From Undibacterium_A arcticum (GTDB taxonomy: Bacteria; Pseudomonadota; Gammaproteobacteria; Burkholderiales; Burkholderiaceae_D), in the NCBI RefSeq assembly GCF_042660705.1, contig NZ_JBHSUQ010000001.1: a stretch of 64,000 nucleotides of DNA. One strand, 5' to 3'. The first letter of the stretch is position 1; every line of letters starts with the position of its first letter. The notes under the pieces are model-generated. The model was not told where the DNA came from. It did not search any database and was given only the letters and a program-made list of their open reading frames with translations. The translations under genes were made by a program, and so were the position numbers. Shown here one piece after another: positions 35,089-45,052 of this stretch.

Positions 35089-36298
35089 ATGGCTAGATTA
35101 CGGACGCAGACTGCGCGTCGCAGCAGCGGCGCGACAAAAAGTGTGGGGCCGACGTCGCACGGTCAGGTCGTGCTGGTACTGCAAGGCGGCGGTGCGCTGG
35201 GTGCCTACCAGGCCGGCGTCTACGAGGCGCTGCATGAAGCGGGGATTGAACCCGACTGGGTGATTGGGACCTCAATCGGCGCAATCAATGGTGCACTCAT
35301 TGCAGGCAATCCGCCGGACAAGCGGCTCGAGCGTCTGGGCGCATTCTGGAACGGCGTCGAGCAGAACGCCGGTGCTAATGTGCCGGAGTTCTGTCTCTCG
35401 GCGCTCGGGAATGCGGTGGTGAATTTGATGACGATGGCGGCAGGCATTCCATCGTTCTTTACGCCGAATCCCATGGCTTTGTTTGGCCAGCACGCATTAC
35501 TCGGCATCGAGAATGCAGCGTATTACACGACGGCGCCCTTGCGCCACACACTCGCCAGGCTGGTGGACCTCGACTATATCAACGGTCGGCACACACGGAT
35601 CTCACTCGGCGCCGTCAAAATACGTAGCGGCGAAATGAGTTACTTCGACAGCCGCAATGAAACCATCGCGATGGAACATATCATGGCGTCAGGTGCGTTG
35701 CCACCAGCGTTTCCGGCCATCCGCGTCAAGGATGATTTCTACTGGGATGGCGGGATCTACTCGAACACCCCCCCTCGAAGCGGTGCTAGACGATCATCCC
35801 CGCCACGATTCCCTGATCTTTACCGTGGACGTCTGGAACCCGGAAGGCCCGGTGCCCGAAACGCTGTGGCAAGTGGCGGGCAGAGAAAAGGACATTCAAT
35901 ATGCCAGCCGCGCCATTAGCCACATCGCGCGTCAAAAACAGATTCACCATCTACGGCACGTCATCCTAGAATTGGTAAAGACGATCCCGGACAAGGTGCG
36001 CGATTCCCCCGAAATCAAGGAACTCGCTTCGTGGGGTTGCAAAACGACGATGCACGTCGTCAGACTCGTCGCGTCGAGTGTCGCCAGCGAGGACCATATG
36101 AAGGACATCGACTTCACTCCGGCGCGCATCCGCGCCCGCTGGCAGGCGGGTTATGCCGATACGCGGCGCATGCTTGATCTCGCGCCGTGGACCCGGCCGG
36201 TGGATCCGATCGAAGGCATCATCATCCACGATGACTTGGCGGGCGCTGCAACACCACTGGCCGAGGGCGTCGATGGCTTCGAGGGAAAGACGAAATAG
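35089..36298 (+). CDS. Patatin-like phospholipase, frameshifted
   Basis: The N-terminal half has the patatin oxyanion motif LQGGGALGAYQAGVYEAL and the nucleophile elbow GTSIGAINGALIAGN, and reaches the catalytic Asp motif WDGGIYSNTP. Then a run of seven C (35768-35774) shifts the frame; six C would continue as PLEAVLDDHPRHDSLIFTVDVWNPEG. The C-terminal half (including RQKQIHHLRHVILELVKTIPD) resembles the conserved tail of proteobacterial patatin/DUF3734 proteins. The full protein would be about 402 residues. Substrate is unknown; such enzymes are lipid acyl hydrolases. Confidence 0.88.
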
Positions 36299-36414
36299 CA
36301 CGGCGTTCTGCACCCGCCCCACCAGCGGTTCCCGGCACCAACTGTCATTCATTTCAATTGCACGCGGTTTGCGAAGTAAACAGACCCCTCGTGCCCTGAT
36401 CAATCACTGCGTGT

Positions 36415-37527
36415 TCAGAACACCACCACGCTGCGGATCGACTCGCCACTGTGCATCAGCTCGATGGCCCGGTTAATGTCTTCGAGCGGCATGACGTGGG
36501 TAATCAGCGGATCGATCTCGATCTTGCCCTCCATGTACCAGTCGACGATCTTAGGGATATCGGTTCGGCCGCGCGCGCCCCCGAATGCGGTGCCTTTCCA
36601 GACCCGTCCGGTGACCAGCTGGAAGGGCCGGGTGGCGATTTCCTGGCCGGCACCTGCGACGCCCACCACCACCGATACTCCCCAGCCGCGATGGCAGCAC
36701 TCAAGCGCCTGCCGCATCAGTTTGGTATTGCCGACACATTCGAAGCTATAGTCCGCTCCACCGCCAGTGAGCTCCACCAGATGCGGTACCAGATCAGCTT
36801 CCGCCATGTCTTTCGGATTGACGAAGTGTGTCATGCCGAAACGCCGCGCCAGTTCGACGCGACGCGGGTTGATATCGACACCGATGATCATGTTGGCACC
36901 GGCTATCCGGGCACCTTGAATCACATTGAGCCCGATGCCACCGAGGCCGAACACCACGACGTTCGCGCCCGGCTCAACCTTTGCCGTATTGATGACTGCG
37001 CCGATGCCAGTGGTAACGCCACAACCGATATAGCAAACCTTCTCGAACGGTGCATCGGACCGTATCTTCGCGAGCGCGATGGCAGGCATCACCGTAAAAT
37101 TGGCGAAGGTGGAGCAACCCATATAATGGTGAATCTTGCGGCCATTGATCGAGAAGCGGCTGGTGCCGTCGGGCATCAGACCTTGGCCCTGGGTGTTACG
37201 GATCGCGGTGCACAGGTTGGACTTCTGCGACAGGCAGGTTTTGCATTCGCGGCACTCAGGTGTGTAAAGCGGGATGACGTGATCACCCGGTTTGAGCGAG
37301 GTCACGCCAGCCCCGACCTCGACCACGACACCAGCGCCTTCATGCCCGAAGATGGCCGGAAACAATCCTTCCGGGTCGGCGCCAGAACGGGTGAACTCGT
37401 CCGTATGGCAGACGCCGGTCGCCTTGATTTCCACCAAGACTTCTCCTGCTTTCGGACCTTCCAGATCGACCATTTCGATGACTAAGGGTTGCCCCGCCTG
37501 ATAGGCGACTGCGGCTCTGACTTTCAT
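36415..37527 (-). CDS. frmA: S-(hydroxymethyl)glutathione dehydrogenase / class III alcohol dehydrogenase
   Basis: The 370-residue zinc-dependent alcohol dehydrogenase has the catalytic zinc motif ATGVCHTDEFTRSGADPEGLFPAIFGHEGAG, structural zinc cysteines (YTPECRECKTCLSQKSNLC), the class III signature GCSTFANFTV, and the NAD-binding GLGGIGLNVIQGARIAGA. It oxidises the formaldehyde-glutathione adduct. It lies downstream of, and on the same strand as, a Rieske oxygenase operon, and its partner fghA is 7.5 kb away; both suggest a local need for formaldehyde removal (inference). Confidence 0.96.
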   Translation of the reverse strand: MKVRAAVAYQAGQPLVIEMVDLEGPKAGEVLVEIKATGVCHTDEFTRSGADPEGLFPAIFGHEGAGVVVEVGAGVTSLKPGDHVIPLYTPECRECKTCLSQKSNLCTAIRNTQGQGLMPDGTSRFSINGRKIHHYMGCSTFANFTVMPAIALAKIRSDAPFEKVCYIGCGVTTGIGAVINTAKVEPGANVVVFGLGGIGLNVIQGARIAGANMIIGVDINPRRVELARRFGMTHFVNPKDMAEADLVPHLVELTGGGADYSFECVGNTKLMRQALECCHRGWGVSVVVGVAGAGQEIATRPFQLVTGRVWKGTAFGGARGRTDIPKIVDWYMEGKIEIDPLITHVMPLEDINRAIELMHSGESIRSVVVF

Positions 37528-37570
37528 GTGTATTCCTTTGTAATTGAGCGTAATAGATAATTGCTTACAG

Positions 37571-37689
37571 CAGCCTCTAAAAACCTACTGCGCGGCACAA
37601 TTTCGGGGCTGCGATGCTCGCGGTACTTCAGTACGGCAGCGCTTCTTACCCCGACCTTGAGCCGCTCGCTACGGTTTTTAGAGGCGGCC
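37571..37689. repeat. MITE-like element with terminal inverted repeats
   Basis: GCCTCTAAAAACC (37573-37585) and GGTTTTTAGAGGC (37673-37685) are perfect 13-bp inverted repeats enclosing about 87 bp. The interior has an imperfect dyad (GCGGTACTTCAGTACGGC). There is no coding capacity. It sits between frmA and the TIM-barrel gene. Confidence 0.75.
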
Positions 37690-37705
37690 TTATGTCACTG
37701 TGCCG

Positions 37706-38724
37706 TCAGGCAGCCAGGGACTCGGCAGGCAGCGATGCCGCCAAGTCTGCACGCAACTGCGCCTCCGTTTCACGGATCCAGAGGGCTAGAGCAACGCTGT
37801 GTTCGAACAGCGAATAGCGGGCGCCGTCGCCGTAGTCCGGCAGGTCGATGATCTCGGTGGTGAGGTAGCGCAGACGGCTGTTCTGATTTTGCAGATGCGC
37901 GCGCAAGACCTTTCGTACCACTTCCTTGCTGGGCTCGAGCTTGTAGGCAAACCAGTCGGAATGCCACTCGCCTGGGCGCGGCCGCAGGAACGGGTACTGG
38001 CAGGCGCGCCCGGGTCGCCCGTCCGGATGTTGCGCCCAGGCGTTGCGGGGGCCGTTGGGTGCGACCGGACGCACCGCGTGCCACAGTGTCATGTTCTCGG
38101 CAATCCACGCATCCACGATGTTGCCGGACTCGAATGGATCGAGAATCAACCGTCCGGCTTCGACATCTTCCCGGATTCCGCAGAGATCCTGTTCGTCGGG
38201 ATTTCGAGCTTGATCAGCACATGGCTGTGGTCTAGCAGGAAGTTGAACGGCATGCCGGCCGCGCGCACCTGCTGCGCCACCGGCAGGACCCGGCGCAGGT
38301 CTTCCGACCACATATAGATGTGCACCTCGAAGGTGATGTCGATGCCGAGGCGGACCGCCTCCTCGTAGGCAAGGCGATAGAACGCCACCACTTCGGCGTC
38401 GCTTAACGCGTGGCCATCGGCATGGTCGTGGAACAGCATGATGTTGTGACATTCGCCACCGGAATCCCGGGTCAACCGCAGGTTTGCCAGCAACAAGGCT
38501 TCATCGCGCCCAGCGGTATAGGTCCACAAACCTGTCAGCATCGGAAGCTCGTGTTTTTCCGATGCGCGCAGATATTCCAATTCCTCGCCAGGCTGCGGCA
38601 GGCGATCGAAAAAATCGAAGACGCCACTGGCCTTGACCATGCGGAACTGTTCATCGATCGAAGGTGGCGCTCCGGGAATGTGCTGGGCACCCCGCCCATT
38701 ACATCCAAGTAGTAGTTTGTGCAT
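37706..38724 (-). CDS. Sugar phosphate isomerase/epimerase-like TIM-barrel protein, frameshifted
   Basis: The first part (MHKLLLGCNGRGAQHIPGAPPSIDEQF) holds barrel elements such as ASGVFDFFDRLPQPGEELEYL and LGIDITFEVHIYMWSEDLRRVLPVAQQ. The second part, in another frame, continues LIKLEIPDEQDLCGIREDVEAGRLILDPFE to LAASLPAESLAA. One base is missing near 38198, where ATCCCGACG should be ATCCCNGACG. The whole is about 340 residues, with a xylose-isomerase-like AP-endonuclease-2-type barrel. The start at 38724 follows CAGGAGACCCACT. It is 14 bp from the end of the Rieske gene, hence the same operon. Reaction unknown; it might open or rearrange a product of the oxygenase. Confidence 0.75.
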
Positions 38725-38738
38725 AGTGGGTCTCCTGA

Positions 38739-39791
38739 TCACGGATGGTTGCAGACGTCGTTAGTCCGGGGCGCAGTGGCCTCGGTGCCTGCCATGCGTT
38801 CGAGCGCTCTTCGCAATCGGATCGAGGCATTGTCGATCACTAGCCGTAATGGCGTCCCGAGCATGTCGTCGCAGTTGCGCTGGATGGCACCAAGCAGCGC
38901 ACGGTCTTCGTCGAACGTCTCGATGTAGGCCTGCCGCATGTCTTTCGACACTTGCTCGTCGCCCAACGCGAAGCATCGGAGCACGAACCAGAAGTAATGC
39001 GTGGTGTCCGCGGTTTCCGGTGTCAGTGCAGCGTACGACAGCGTCCGATAGCGACCGTTGCGAGAAGATTCGTCGCGTGGGGTGCCGGCATCAACCGCAC
39101 CCATGTCGACCAGAGAAATGTTCGGCAGGAACACGCTGTAGTACTGCCAGCGGTCGATCAGGCCCGGAAAATTTCCATACTTGCGCATGATGGGAACCGG
39201 CTCGGACTGTTCTATCCATCGACCGACCACAAGGGTGTCGCCGTTTTGCTCGACAGTGAGCGGCACATCACTCGCATCTGCACCGCCAATGGTTTTTTTA
39301 TGCACAAAGGTGGTGTGGGCCGGATCGACCAGATTGTCCAGGATGTTTTCGATACTGGCAGGGAAGTGGGTGTACGGTCCCTGCAAAACTTCCCATTCCG
39401 GCGCACCGTAATGTTCGAAGTGGAATAGCAGCGCCGCGTCGGCTGCGGCAGGATCACCCGGCCAGAACCAGACGATGCCGTAGCGCTCCAGGCAAGGAAA
39501 CGCCTTGACCTTCGCCGTCGGAGGGATCGCGCTCTGGCTGGGAATGCGCACGCATTTCCCCGAGCAGTCGAACTCCAGTCCGTGATAGGGACAGGCGACG
39601 ACATCGCCCTTCAGCTCACCGAGGGATAGCGGCGCCCCTTTGTGCGGGCAGCGATCCAGCAGCATCGCAACTTCCCCGTTCTCCTTGCGGTAAAGCAGCG
39701 TCTTTTCTCCAAAAAAGGATCGCGACAGCATGTGTCGGCCGACCTCCTGGCCCCAAGCGGCCGCATACCAGCGGTTCCTGATGATTTCCAT
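38739..39791 (-). CDS. Rieske oxygenase, VanA-type (aromatic ring/demethylating oxygenase subunit)
   Basis: The 350-residue protein has a Rieske 2Fe-2S centre (C48-P-H50 and C67-P-Y-H70) and the mononuclear iron motif DNLVDPAHTTFVH with His159 and His164. Overall layout (N-terminal Rieske domain with CPHKGAPLSLGEL, no separate beta subunit) is that of the VanA/phthalate oxygenase class, which often catalyses O- or N-demethylation. Its reductase is 21 bp upstream and a TIM-barrel gene follows. The substrate cannot be told from sequence. The frame is intact. Confidence 0.92.
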   Translation of the reverse strand: MEIIRNRWYAAAWGQEVGRHMLSRSFFGEKTLLYRKENGEVAMLLDRCPHKGAPLSLGELKGDVVACPYHGLEFDCSGKCVRIPSQSAIPPTAKVKAFPCLERYGIVWFWPGDPAAADAALLFHFEHYGAPEWEVLQGPYTHFPASIENILDNLVDPAHTTFVHKKTIGGADASDVPLTVEQNGDTLVVGRWIEQSEPVPIMRKYGNFPGLIDRWQYYSVFLPNISLVDMGAVDAGTPRDESSRNGRYRTLSYAALTPETADTTHYFWFVLRCFALGDEQVSKDMRQAYIETFDEDRALLGAIQRNCDDMLGTPLRLVIDNASIRLRRALERMAGTEATAPRTNDVCNHP

Positions 39792-39812
39792 ATTCTTGTC
39801 TCCTGTTAGTGA

Positions 39813-40781
39813 TCAAATATCCAGCACGAGCCGTTGCGTTTTTGCGCGAGACACGCAAATGCACATGGTGCTGTTGTCCCGCTTCTGCGATTCCGACAAA
39901 GCATAGTCACGATGCTCTGGCACGCCTTCCAGTACGGGCACTGCACAGATGCCGCATTCACCACGCCGGCAGTCGTAGAGCAGGTCGCAGCCATGCTCGA
40001 GAAGCGCGTCGAGAATCGGCTTACCTGCCGGGACCTGCACCGTCTGGTGCGAGCGAGCAAGCGTCACCTCGATGGCGCTGTCGCTCGGATCCGTGGCCGG
40101 CGGAGCAAACAGTTCGAAGTGGATACTGTCGCCGCGCCAGCCTTGTAGTTGGGCATTAGCGAGAACGCTGTCGATCATTGGCTGTGGGCCGCACACATAG
40201 ACATGCGTTCCATTTTCTGGACCCGCCAATATCCGCTGCAGCGGCATTCCCATCGAAGGGTCGCCATGATCGAAATAGACTTGCACCCGGTCGTCGAAGG
40301 CGGCCGCGATCTCGTCCCGGTACGCCATGGATTCAGGCGTTCTGGCAACGTAGTGGATCTCGAACGACTGATTGGCGGCAGCCAGCGCTTTCGCCATCGA
40401 AAAGATCGGCGTGATACCGATGCCGCCAGCCAGCAGCACGTGATGCCGGCCGCCTGATGTCAGCACAAAATCATTTTTTGGCGGACGCGCTCGGAGGCGG
40501 GTGCCGACCATGACGCTTTCGCACATGAAGGACGAACCGCCTTTGCTTTGTGCCGCACGATGTACCGCGATGCGATAGATCGCGTTTTGCTCGGAAGCGT
40601 TAATCAGAGAGTAGCAACGCTCCACTGCACCGGTTTCGACCGGCAGCATAAAGCGCAAGTGCGCGCCAGCGCGGAACGCAGGAAGGGCACTTTTATCCGG
40701 CGCACGCAATTCGAATTCCTTGACCGCAGACGTCAGTTCACGGATTCCGGTGACGTCGAGATCCAGCCATTCTTCGTACAT
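39813..40781 (-). CDS. VanB-type oxygenase reductase (FMN, NAD, 2Fe-2S)
   Basis: The 322-residue protein has a ferredoxin-reductase flavin domain (AGAHLRFMLP, RCYSLINASEQ), an NAD-binding domain (HVLLAGGIGITPIFSMAKAL, VYVCGPQPMIDSV) and a C-terminal plant-type ferredoxin (GCDLLYDCRRGECGICAVPVLEG...MCICVSRA). It passes electrons from NADH to the Rieske oxygenase. The start MYEEWLDLDVTG at 40781 follows GGAGAAATT. First gene of the minus-strand operon. Confidence 0.94.
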   Translation of the reverse strand: MYEEWLDLDVTGIRELTSAVKEFELRAPDKSALPAFRAGAHLRFMLPVETGAVERCYSLINASEQNAIYRIAVHRAAQSKGGSSFMCESVMVGTRLRARPPKNDFVLTSGGRHHVLLAGGIGITPIFSMAKALAAANQSFEIHYVARTPESMAYRDEIAAAFDDRVQVYFDHGDPSMGMPLQRILAGPENGTHVYVCGPQPMIDSVLANAQLQGWRGDSIHFELFAPPATDPSDSAIEVTLARSHQTVQVPAGKPILDALLEHGCDLLYDCRRGECGICAVPVLEGVPEHRDYALSESQKRDNSTMCICVSRAKTQRLVLDI

Positions 40782-40887
40782 AATTTCTCCAGAGATACAT
40801 TGCCGCAGTCGTTGGCTTGGAGGCCATCGCTGCAAGGCTTGCTCGAACTATACGTAGGCTCTGGCGTGAAAGCAGCGGCATGCTGTT

Positions 40888-40987
40888 GATTCCGGAAATC
40901 GTGAAATCGGATAACAAGGGTGAGACCAATTTTACGAATCGGTCCCGGCCATTCTTCGTCGATTCCCGAAATTACGAAAGCTGATAA
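40888..40987. promoter_or_regulatory. Two 27-bp direct repeats in the divergent control region
   Basis: The copies at 40888-40914 and 40961-40987 share 21 of 27 positions, with the pattern GATTCCNGAAATnnnGAAAnCnGATAA. Their starts are 73 bp apart (seven helical turns). They lie between the divergent reductase and permease genes, at 107-206 bp from the reductase start. They are candidate binding sites for the LysR-type regulator at 42603. The rest of 40782-41244 has no gene. Confidence 0.55.
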
Positions 40988-41244
40988 TGCGCATGATTGT
41001 TGCGTTTGCACATTTGGAAGCGCCGGCAGCTATGCGGCTGAAAGTGGCTTTGTATACAGGTAGTTACCGTTTTTAATATTGCATAGATCCGCAACTTCGG
41101 TAATTTTTGCTGCGACGCACAAACGCGCCTGGGCAGTTGCCCTCCGTGTTGAATAAGCACAATATGCATTCAACCACCGGACGATCCGGATTACAAAAAA
41201 GCAGGGAGGTGAGCCCCTCCACTGTCACCAAAGGAGACATCAAC

Positions 41245-42575
41245 ATGAATCATTCACAGACCCTGCACCCGGTCGATACCTGGCTACCGCCAGGGAAAAA
41301 CCTGCTGTTGGCCATGCAACACTTGCTGGTAATGTATGCGGCTGCAGTCTCGATTCCGATTGTGGTTGGCAACGCCATCGGTCTCAGCCATGCGCAGCTT
41401 GTCATGCTGATCAATGCCGACCTGTTCGCCTGCGGCATCGCCACACTGATCCAGTCGGTCGGCTTCTGGAAGTTCGGTATTCGGCTGCCGCTGATTCAGG
41501 GATGCAGTTTTGTCGCGGTGACCCCGATGATCCTGATCGGCAAGGAACATGGCATGCCCGCGGAGTACGGTGCAACGATCGCGGCCGGGTTTTTCTGCAT
41601 GCTGATTGCGCCGTTCTTCGGCAAGATCCGGCGCTTCTTTCCGCCGGTTGTCATGGGTACTACGATCCTGCTGATCGGACTATCGTTGTTGCCAGTCGCA
41701 GTGCGCTGGGCTGCCGGCGGCGCGCCAAAGGCGCCGGATTTTGGATCACCCACCAATCTGCTGCTCGCTGCAGTATCGCTGGGCACGGTACTGGTGACGT
41801 ATGGCTTCGGCCGCGGCCTGCTGCGTAATGCTGCCGTACTCGTCGGTCTGTTGGCAGGGACGGCGGTGGCCATGGCGTTCGGCAAGGCGGATTTTTCAAA
41901 GGTGCCAGGTGAAGACTGGATTGGCGTCATCACACCGCTGGCGTTCGGTTTCCCGGTGTTCGATCCGCTTTCGATCTTGCTGATGTGCGTTGCTATGTTG
42001 GTCATCATCACCGAGGTGACCGCGGATTTTTTTGCCGTCGGTGAAATGGTCGACAAAGAGATCGGCGATGCAGAGATCGCCAAAGGACTCAGAGCCGATG
42101 GACTGTCCACGGTGATCGGCGGCATTCTCAACACCTTCCCGTACTGCGCCTACAACGCCAACGTCGGATTGGTGGCAATGTCGGGCGTGCGCAGCCGCTG
42201 GGTAGTGGCGACGACCGGTGTACTTTTACTGGCGCTGGGCCTGGTACCGAAGATGGCGGCAATCTTTGCCTCGATGCCGCTTGCTGTGCTGGGTGGTGCC
42301 GCAATTGTCATGTTCAGCATGATCGCCACTACCGGCCTGCGCATTCTTGCCAAAGTAGATCTCGGCAACGGCAACAATACACTGATTATCGCCGCCAGCC
42401 TGGGCATCGGCTTGATTACCGTGGCGGTGCCAGGCTTCTATGAAAGATCGACGGCACCGTCAAGATCTTCCTGCATAGCGGCATCACCACTGGATGTATG
42501 ACGGCGATCGTTCTGAATGCGGTCCTGAATCGTGGCGCCAGAAAGTCGGCGCAAGCGTCCGTGCTTGTGGCGTAA
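41245..42575 (+). CDS. NCS2-type nucleobase/xanthine permease, frameshifted near C-terminus
   Basis: The protein begins MNHSQTLHPVDTWLPPGKNLLLAMQHLLVMYAAAVSIPIVVG, the NCS2 (uracil-xanthine permease) start. It carries about 14 transmembrane segments, including LPLIQGCSFVAVTPM and the motif TVIGGILNTFPYCAYNANVGLVAMSGVRSR. After FYER the frame is lost; one missing T near 42447 would give FDGTVKIFLHSGITTGCMTAIVLNAV...SVLVA with a stop at 42573. The ATG at 41245 follows AAAGGAGACATCAAC. The permease should import a nucleobase-like compound by ion symport. Confidence 0.9.
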
Positions 42576-42602
42576 GCGGATCGTCCCGGCACCGGAGGCC
42601 TC

Positions 42603-43525
42603 ATGAAACTAACCAGCGATCAGCTCGACGGCTTTTTGCTACGCGTACTTGTTGCGGTAGCGGAAGAGGAGAGCGTTTCACGCGCCGCGGCCAAGCTGAA
42701 TCTACCGCAATCGACGGTGAGTGCAGGCCTGACTCGTCTGCGTACGATTTTCAATGACCCCTTGTTCGTTCGCGGGCGCAACAGTATGGTGCCGACCGCG
42801 CGGATGGCGGAACTCTATGGCCGCATCCGCAGCGTCGCCGCTGATCTGGAAGGGCTCTGCGTGCCGGAAGCGACACCGGCGCCTGCAGATATCAATCGCG
42901 AGTTTCATATCGGTACGCTCGATTACATCAGCCCACGCTTCATCCCGGACATCATTGCGCGCTTGTTGCAGAAAATGCCGCGCGCTTCGATCCAGGTGCA
43001 CGCGCTGTCGCTCGATTTCGATTATCAGGAATCACTCGAGACCGGCGCGCTCGATCTGATGGTGGGAAACTGGGGTTCGCCGCCAGAACATCTGCACCTG
43101 TATCCGCTGTTCGAGGACGAGATCATCTGTCTGGCCCGGCAGAGCAATCCAGTGCTGAAGGGCGGCTTCAGCCAGGCCGATTACCTTGCCGCCGACCACC
43201 TGGGCCTGTTCCCTGTCAATGCCAACCAGTTGGGTGTAATTGACGCCTATCTTGCGCAGATGGGCCTGAGGCGCAATGTGAAAGTTGTATTACCCTACTT
43301 TAATAACGTTCCTAATTTGCTGGTCCAGTCGGACCTGATCTTTACGACCTGCAAGCGCTTCGCAGGTGAGTACAGCAAGGATCTTCCTCTGCAAATTATT
43401 CCGTCGCCGATTTCTTTCCGGCAATGAGGTTTTACCTGCTGTGGCATGACCGGACCCACCGGTCGCCCGCCTGCAGGGAAATGCGCGAATGCGTAGTGGA
43501 TGCCATCGCGCGCTCTGATACCTAG
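42603..43525 (+). CDS. LysR-type transcriptional regulator, frameshifted near C-terminus
   Basis: The N-terminal winged helix (FLLRVLVAVAEEESVSRAAAKLNLPQSTVSAGLTRLRTIFNDPLFVRGRN) and the effector domain (REFHIGTLDYISPRFIPDIIARLLQ ... LDLMVGNWGSPPEHLHLYPLFEDEIICLAR) are clear. The literal frame ends at 43427; one missing base near 43411-43418 restores RFYLLWHDRTHRSPACREMRECVVDAIA with a stop at 43523. It is 27 bp downstream of the permease and probably regulates the island. Confidence 0.9.
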
Positions 43526-43832
43526 TTTTTTTCACACTCAACACTGGAACAAGCATGAATTTCATTCAAGGGGAAACTGTTGCCGCATGGGGAAGGGCGC
43601 CGGGCTTATCCACGCAACATCGTCAGATTACAACGTCCAGATTCCTCGCTGCTCACTACGTTCTGCGGCTCTGATAACCTTCGACTGGAAATATTTTTGG
43701 TATACCATTGTTTTAATTTGGAATACCATTTATATTGACTTTCGATACATGGCAAGCCTTGCCGCAACCGGTTCAAACGTCGCTCCTTAATTCATTTTTT
43801 GATTATCAACTTCTCTTTTGGAGATCAGCATC
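43526..43832. other. Spacer before the Tsx-like gene; no gene supported
   Basis: The region is A/T-rich in its second half (TGGTATACCATTG and TTTGGAATACCATTTATATTG), which probably holds the promoter of the Tsx-like gene. A short open frame from 43555 has no recognisable family. Confidence 0.45.
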
Positions 43833-44666
43833 ATGGCAAAGCAAGTGGCAATAAACATGGGCAAGCTCGTATCCTGCGTACTGACAGGAGTAACTGCACT
43901 GGCCAGTATCCAGCAGGCCAGTGCAGCCGACTGGAGTGATACATCGATCGGCTATCGCTACGGCACCCACTTTGCCGAACCGTTCAACGGGCAGGACATT
44001 ACGAAGAACATTTTCAACCTGACTCACGCCAGCGGATACAAATATGGCTCGAACTATTTCAACGTGGACTTGCTGCAATCCGACAGCAAGGACGACAACG
44101 CGCAGGAAGCCTATGTCGTTTATCGCCACACCCTGGATCTGGGAAAAATTTCCGGAAAAAACCTAGCCTTCGGCCCGGTTCGCGGCCTTGGCCTGACAGC
44201 CGGGTTCGACTGGAACACCAAGAACGACACCGGTTACGCATCGAAAAAGCGCATGCTGCTGTTAGGGCCAACGTTAATGATGGACGTGCCGGGCTTTCTG
44301 AATATCAGTCTGCTGTTGATGCATGAAAGCAACCGGCCGGTTGGCATATCCAGCCGCTACACCTACGACCTGCACCCGATGCTCAATGCGGCATGGGGCA
44401 TCCCAATCAGTTCCACCGGCCTGGCTTTCGAAGGTTACATGAACTACATTGCCGCCAAGGGGCGGAACGAATTCGGCGGCGGTACCGCTCCGGAACTAAA
44501 TATCGATGCGCAGGTGATGTACGACCTTGGCACACCTCTGGGCCTCGGCAACACGCTGCGGGCCGGCCTCGAGTATCAATACTGGCGTAACAAGTTCGGC
44601 AATCCTTCGTCCGTGCCCGGCTCCCTCGCCAAAACACCGATGGCACGCGTCGAATACCACTTCTGA
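43833..44666 (+). CDS. Tsx-like nucleoside-specific outer-membrane channel family protein
   Basis: The 277-residue product has a signal peptide (MAKQVAINMGKLVSCVLTGVTALASIQQASA) and then alternating amphipathic strands ending in aromatic/Phe (ARVEYHF), as in outer-membrane beta-barrels. The segment WSDTSIGYRYGTHFAEPFNG and the later YKYGSNYFNVDLLQSDSKD are typical of the Tsx/outer envelope family. Tsx of E. coli passes nucleosides. Its place between the NCS2 permease/LysR pair and fghA suggests that it admits the same substrate (inference). GGAGATCAGCATC precedes the ATG. Confidence 0.85.
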   Translation: MAKQVAINMGKLVSCVLTGVTALASIQQASAADWSDTSIGYRYGTHFAEPFNGQDITKNIFNLTHASGYKYGSNYFNVDLLQSDSKDDNAQEAYVVYRHTLDLGKISGKNLAFGPVRGLGLTAGFDWNTKNDTGYASKKRMLLLGPTLMMDVPGFLNISLLLMHESNRPVGISSRYTYDLHPMLNAAWGIPISSTGLAFEGYMNYIAAKGRNEFGGGTAPELNIDAQVMYDLGTPLGLGNTLRAGLEYQYWRNKFGNPSSVPGSLAKTPMARVEYHF

Positions 44667-44740
44667 CGCACAAGCGCACGCACCGTCATCGGCGCCATGC
44701 CGATTGCATGTTCTTTGTCCGTACCGAGGGTGCTGTAGTT

Positions 44741-44937
44741 TTGGTGCGAACACGAAGGCGGCGCTGCTGATTCATCCGGAGATCATGTTCGATATCGGCG
44801 CGCTCGCCGCGCATAAGGGACTTGTTCGAGTGGGATTCGAGTTGGAGTGTTGGAAAAATAACTACGGCAATAACAGCAGCAAAGTCACCAGTGCATCGCA
44901 GCGCACGCCATTCGTCGTAACGGATGGGCATTTCTGA
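44741..44937 (+). pseudogene. C-terminal fragment of a second Tsx-like gene
   Basis: The frame LLIHPEIMFDIGALAAHKGL, VRVGFELECWKNNYGNNSSKV and TPFVVTDGHF aligns with the last 60 residues of the preceding Tsx-like protein (ELNIDAQVMYDLGTPLGLGN..., GLEYQYWRNKFGN, TPMARVEYHF). The N-terminal part is absent. This is the remains of a duplicated or recombined copy. Confidence 0.65.
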
Positions 44938-45052
44938 TTCACCCGCGCGCATGGTGTAGTGCGAGATGACAGATGAATCTTGGAGGTTAACGGTTTGCCG
45001 GGCGACTGCGATGCAGTGGCCCGGTTTTTTTCAATCACAATACAACTCAATC

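Noticed and set aside
41180..41230. Purine-type riboswitch before the NCS2 permease
   Set aside because: Only a short GGAGG/CCTCC pairing is seen; the conserved junction bases of purine aptamers were not found by eye.
43500..43790. Plus-strand 96-codon frame between LysR and the Tsx-like gene
   Set aside because: Overlaps the reconstructed LysR end, shows no family and covers an A/T-rich promoter-like region.
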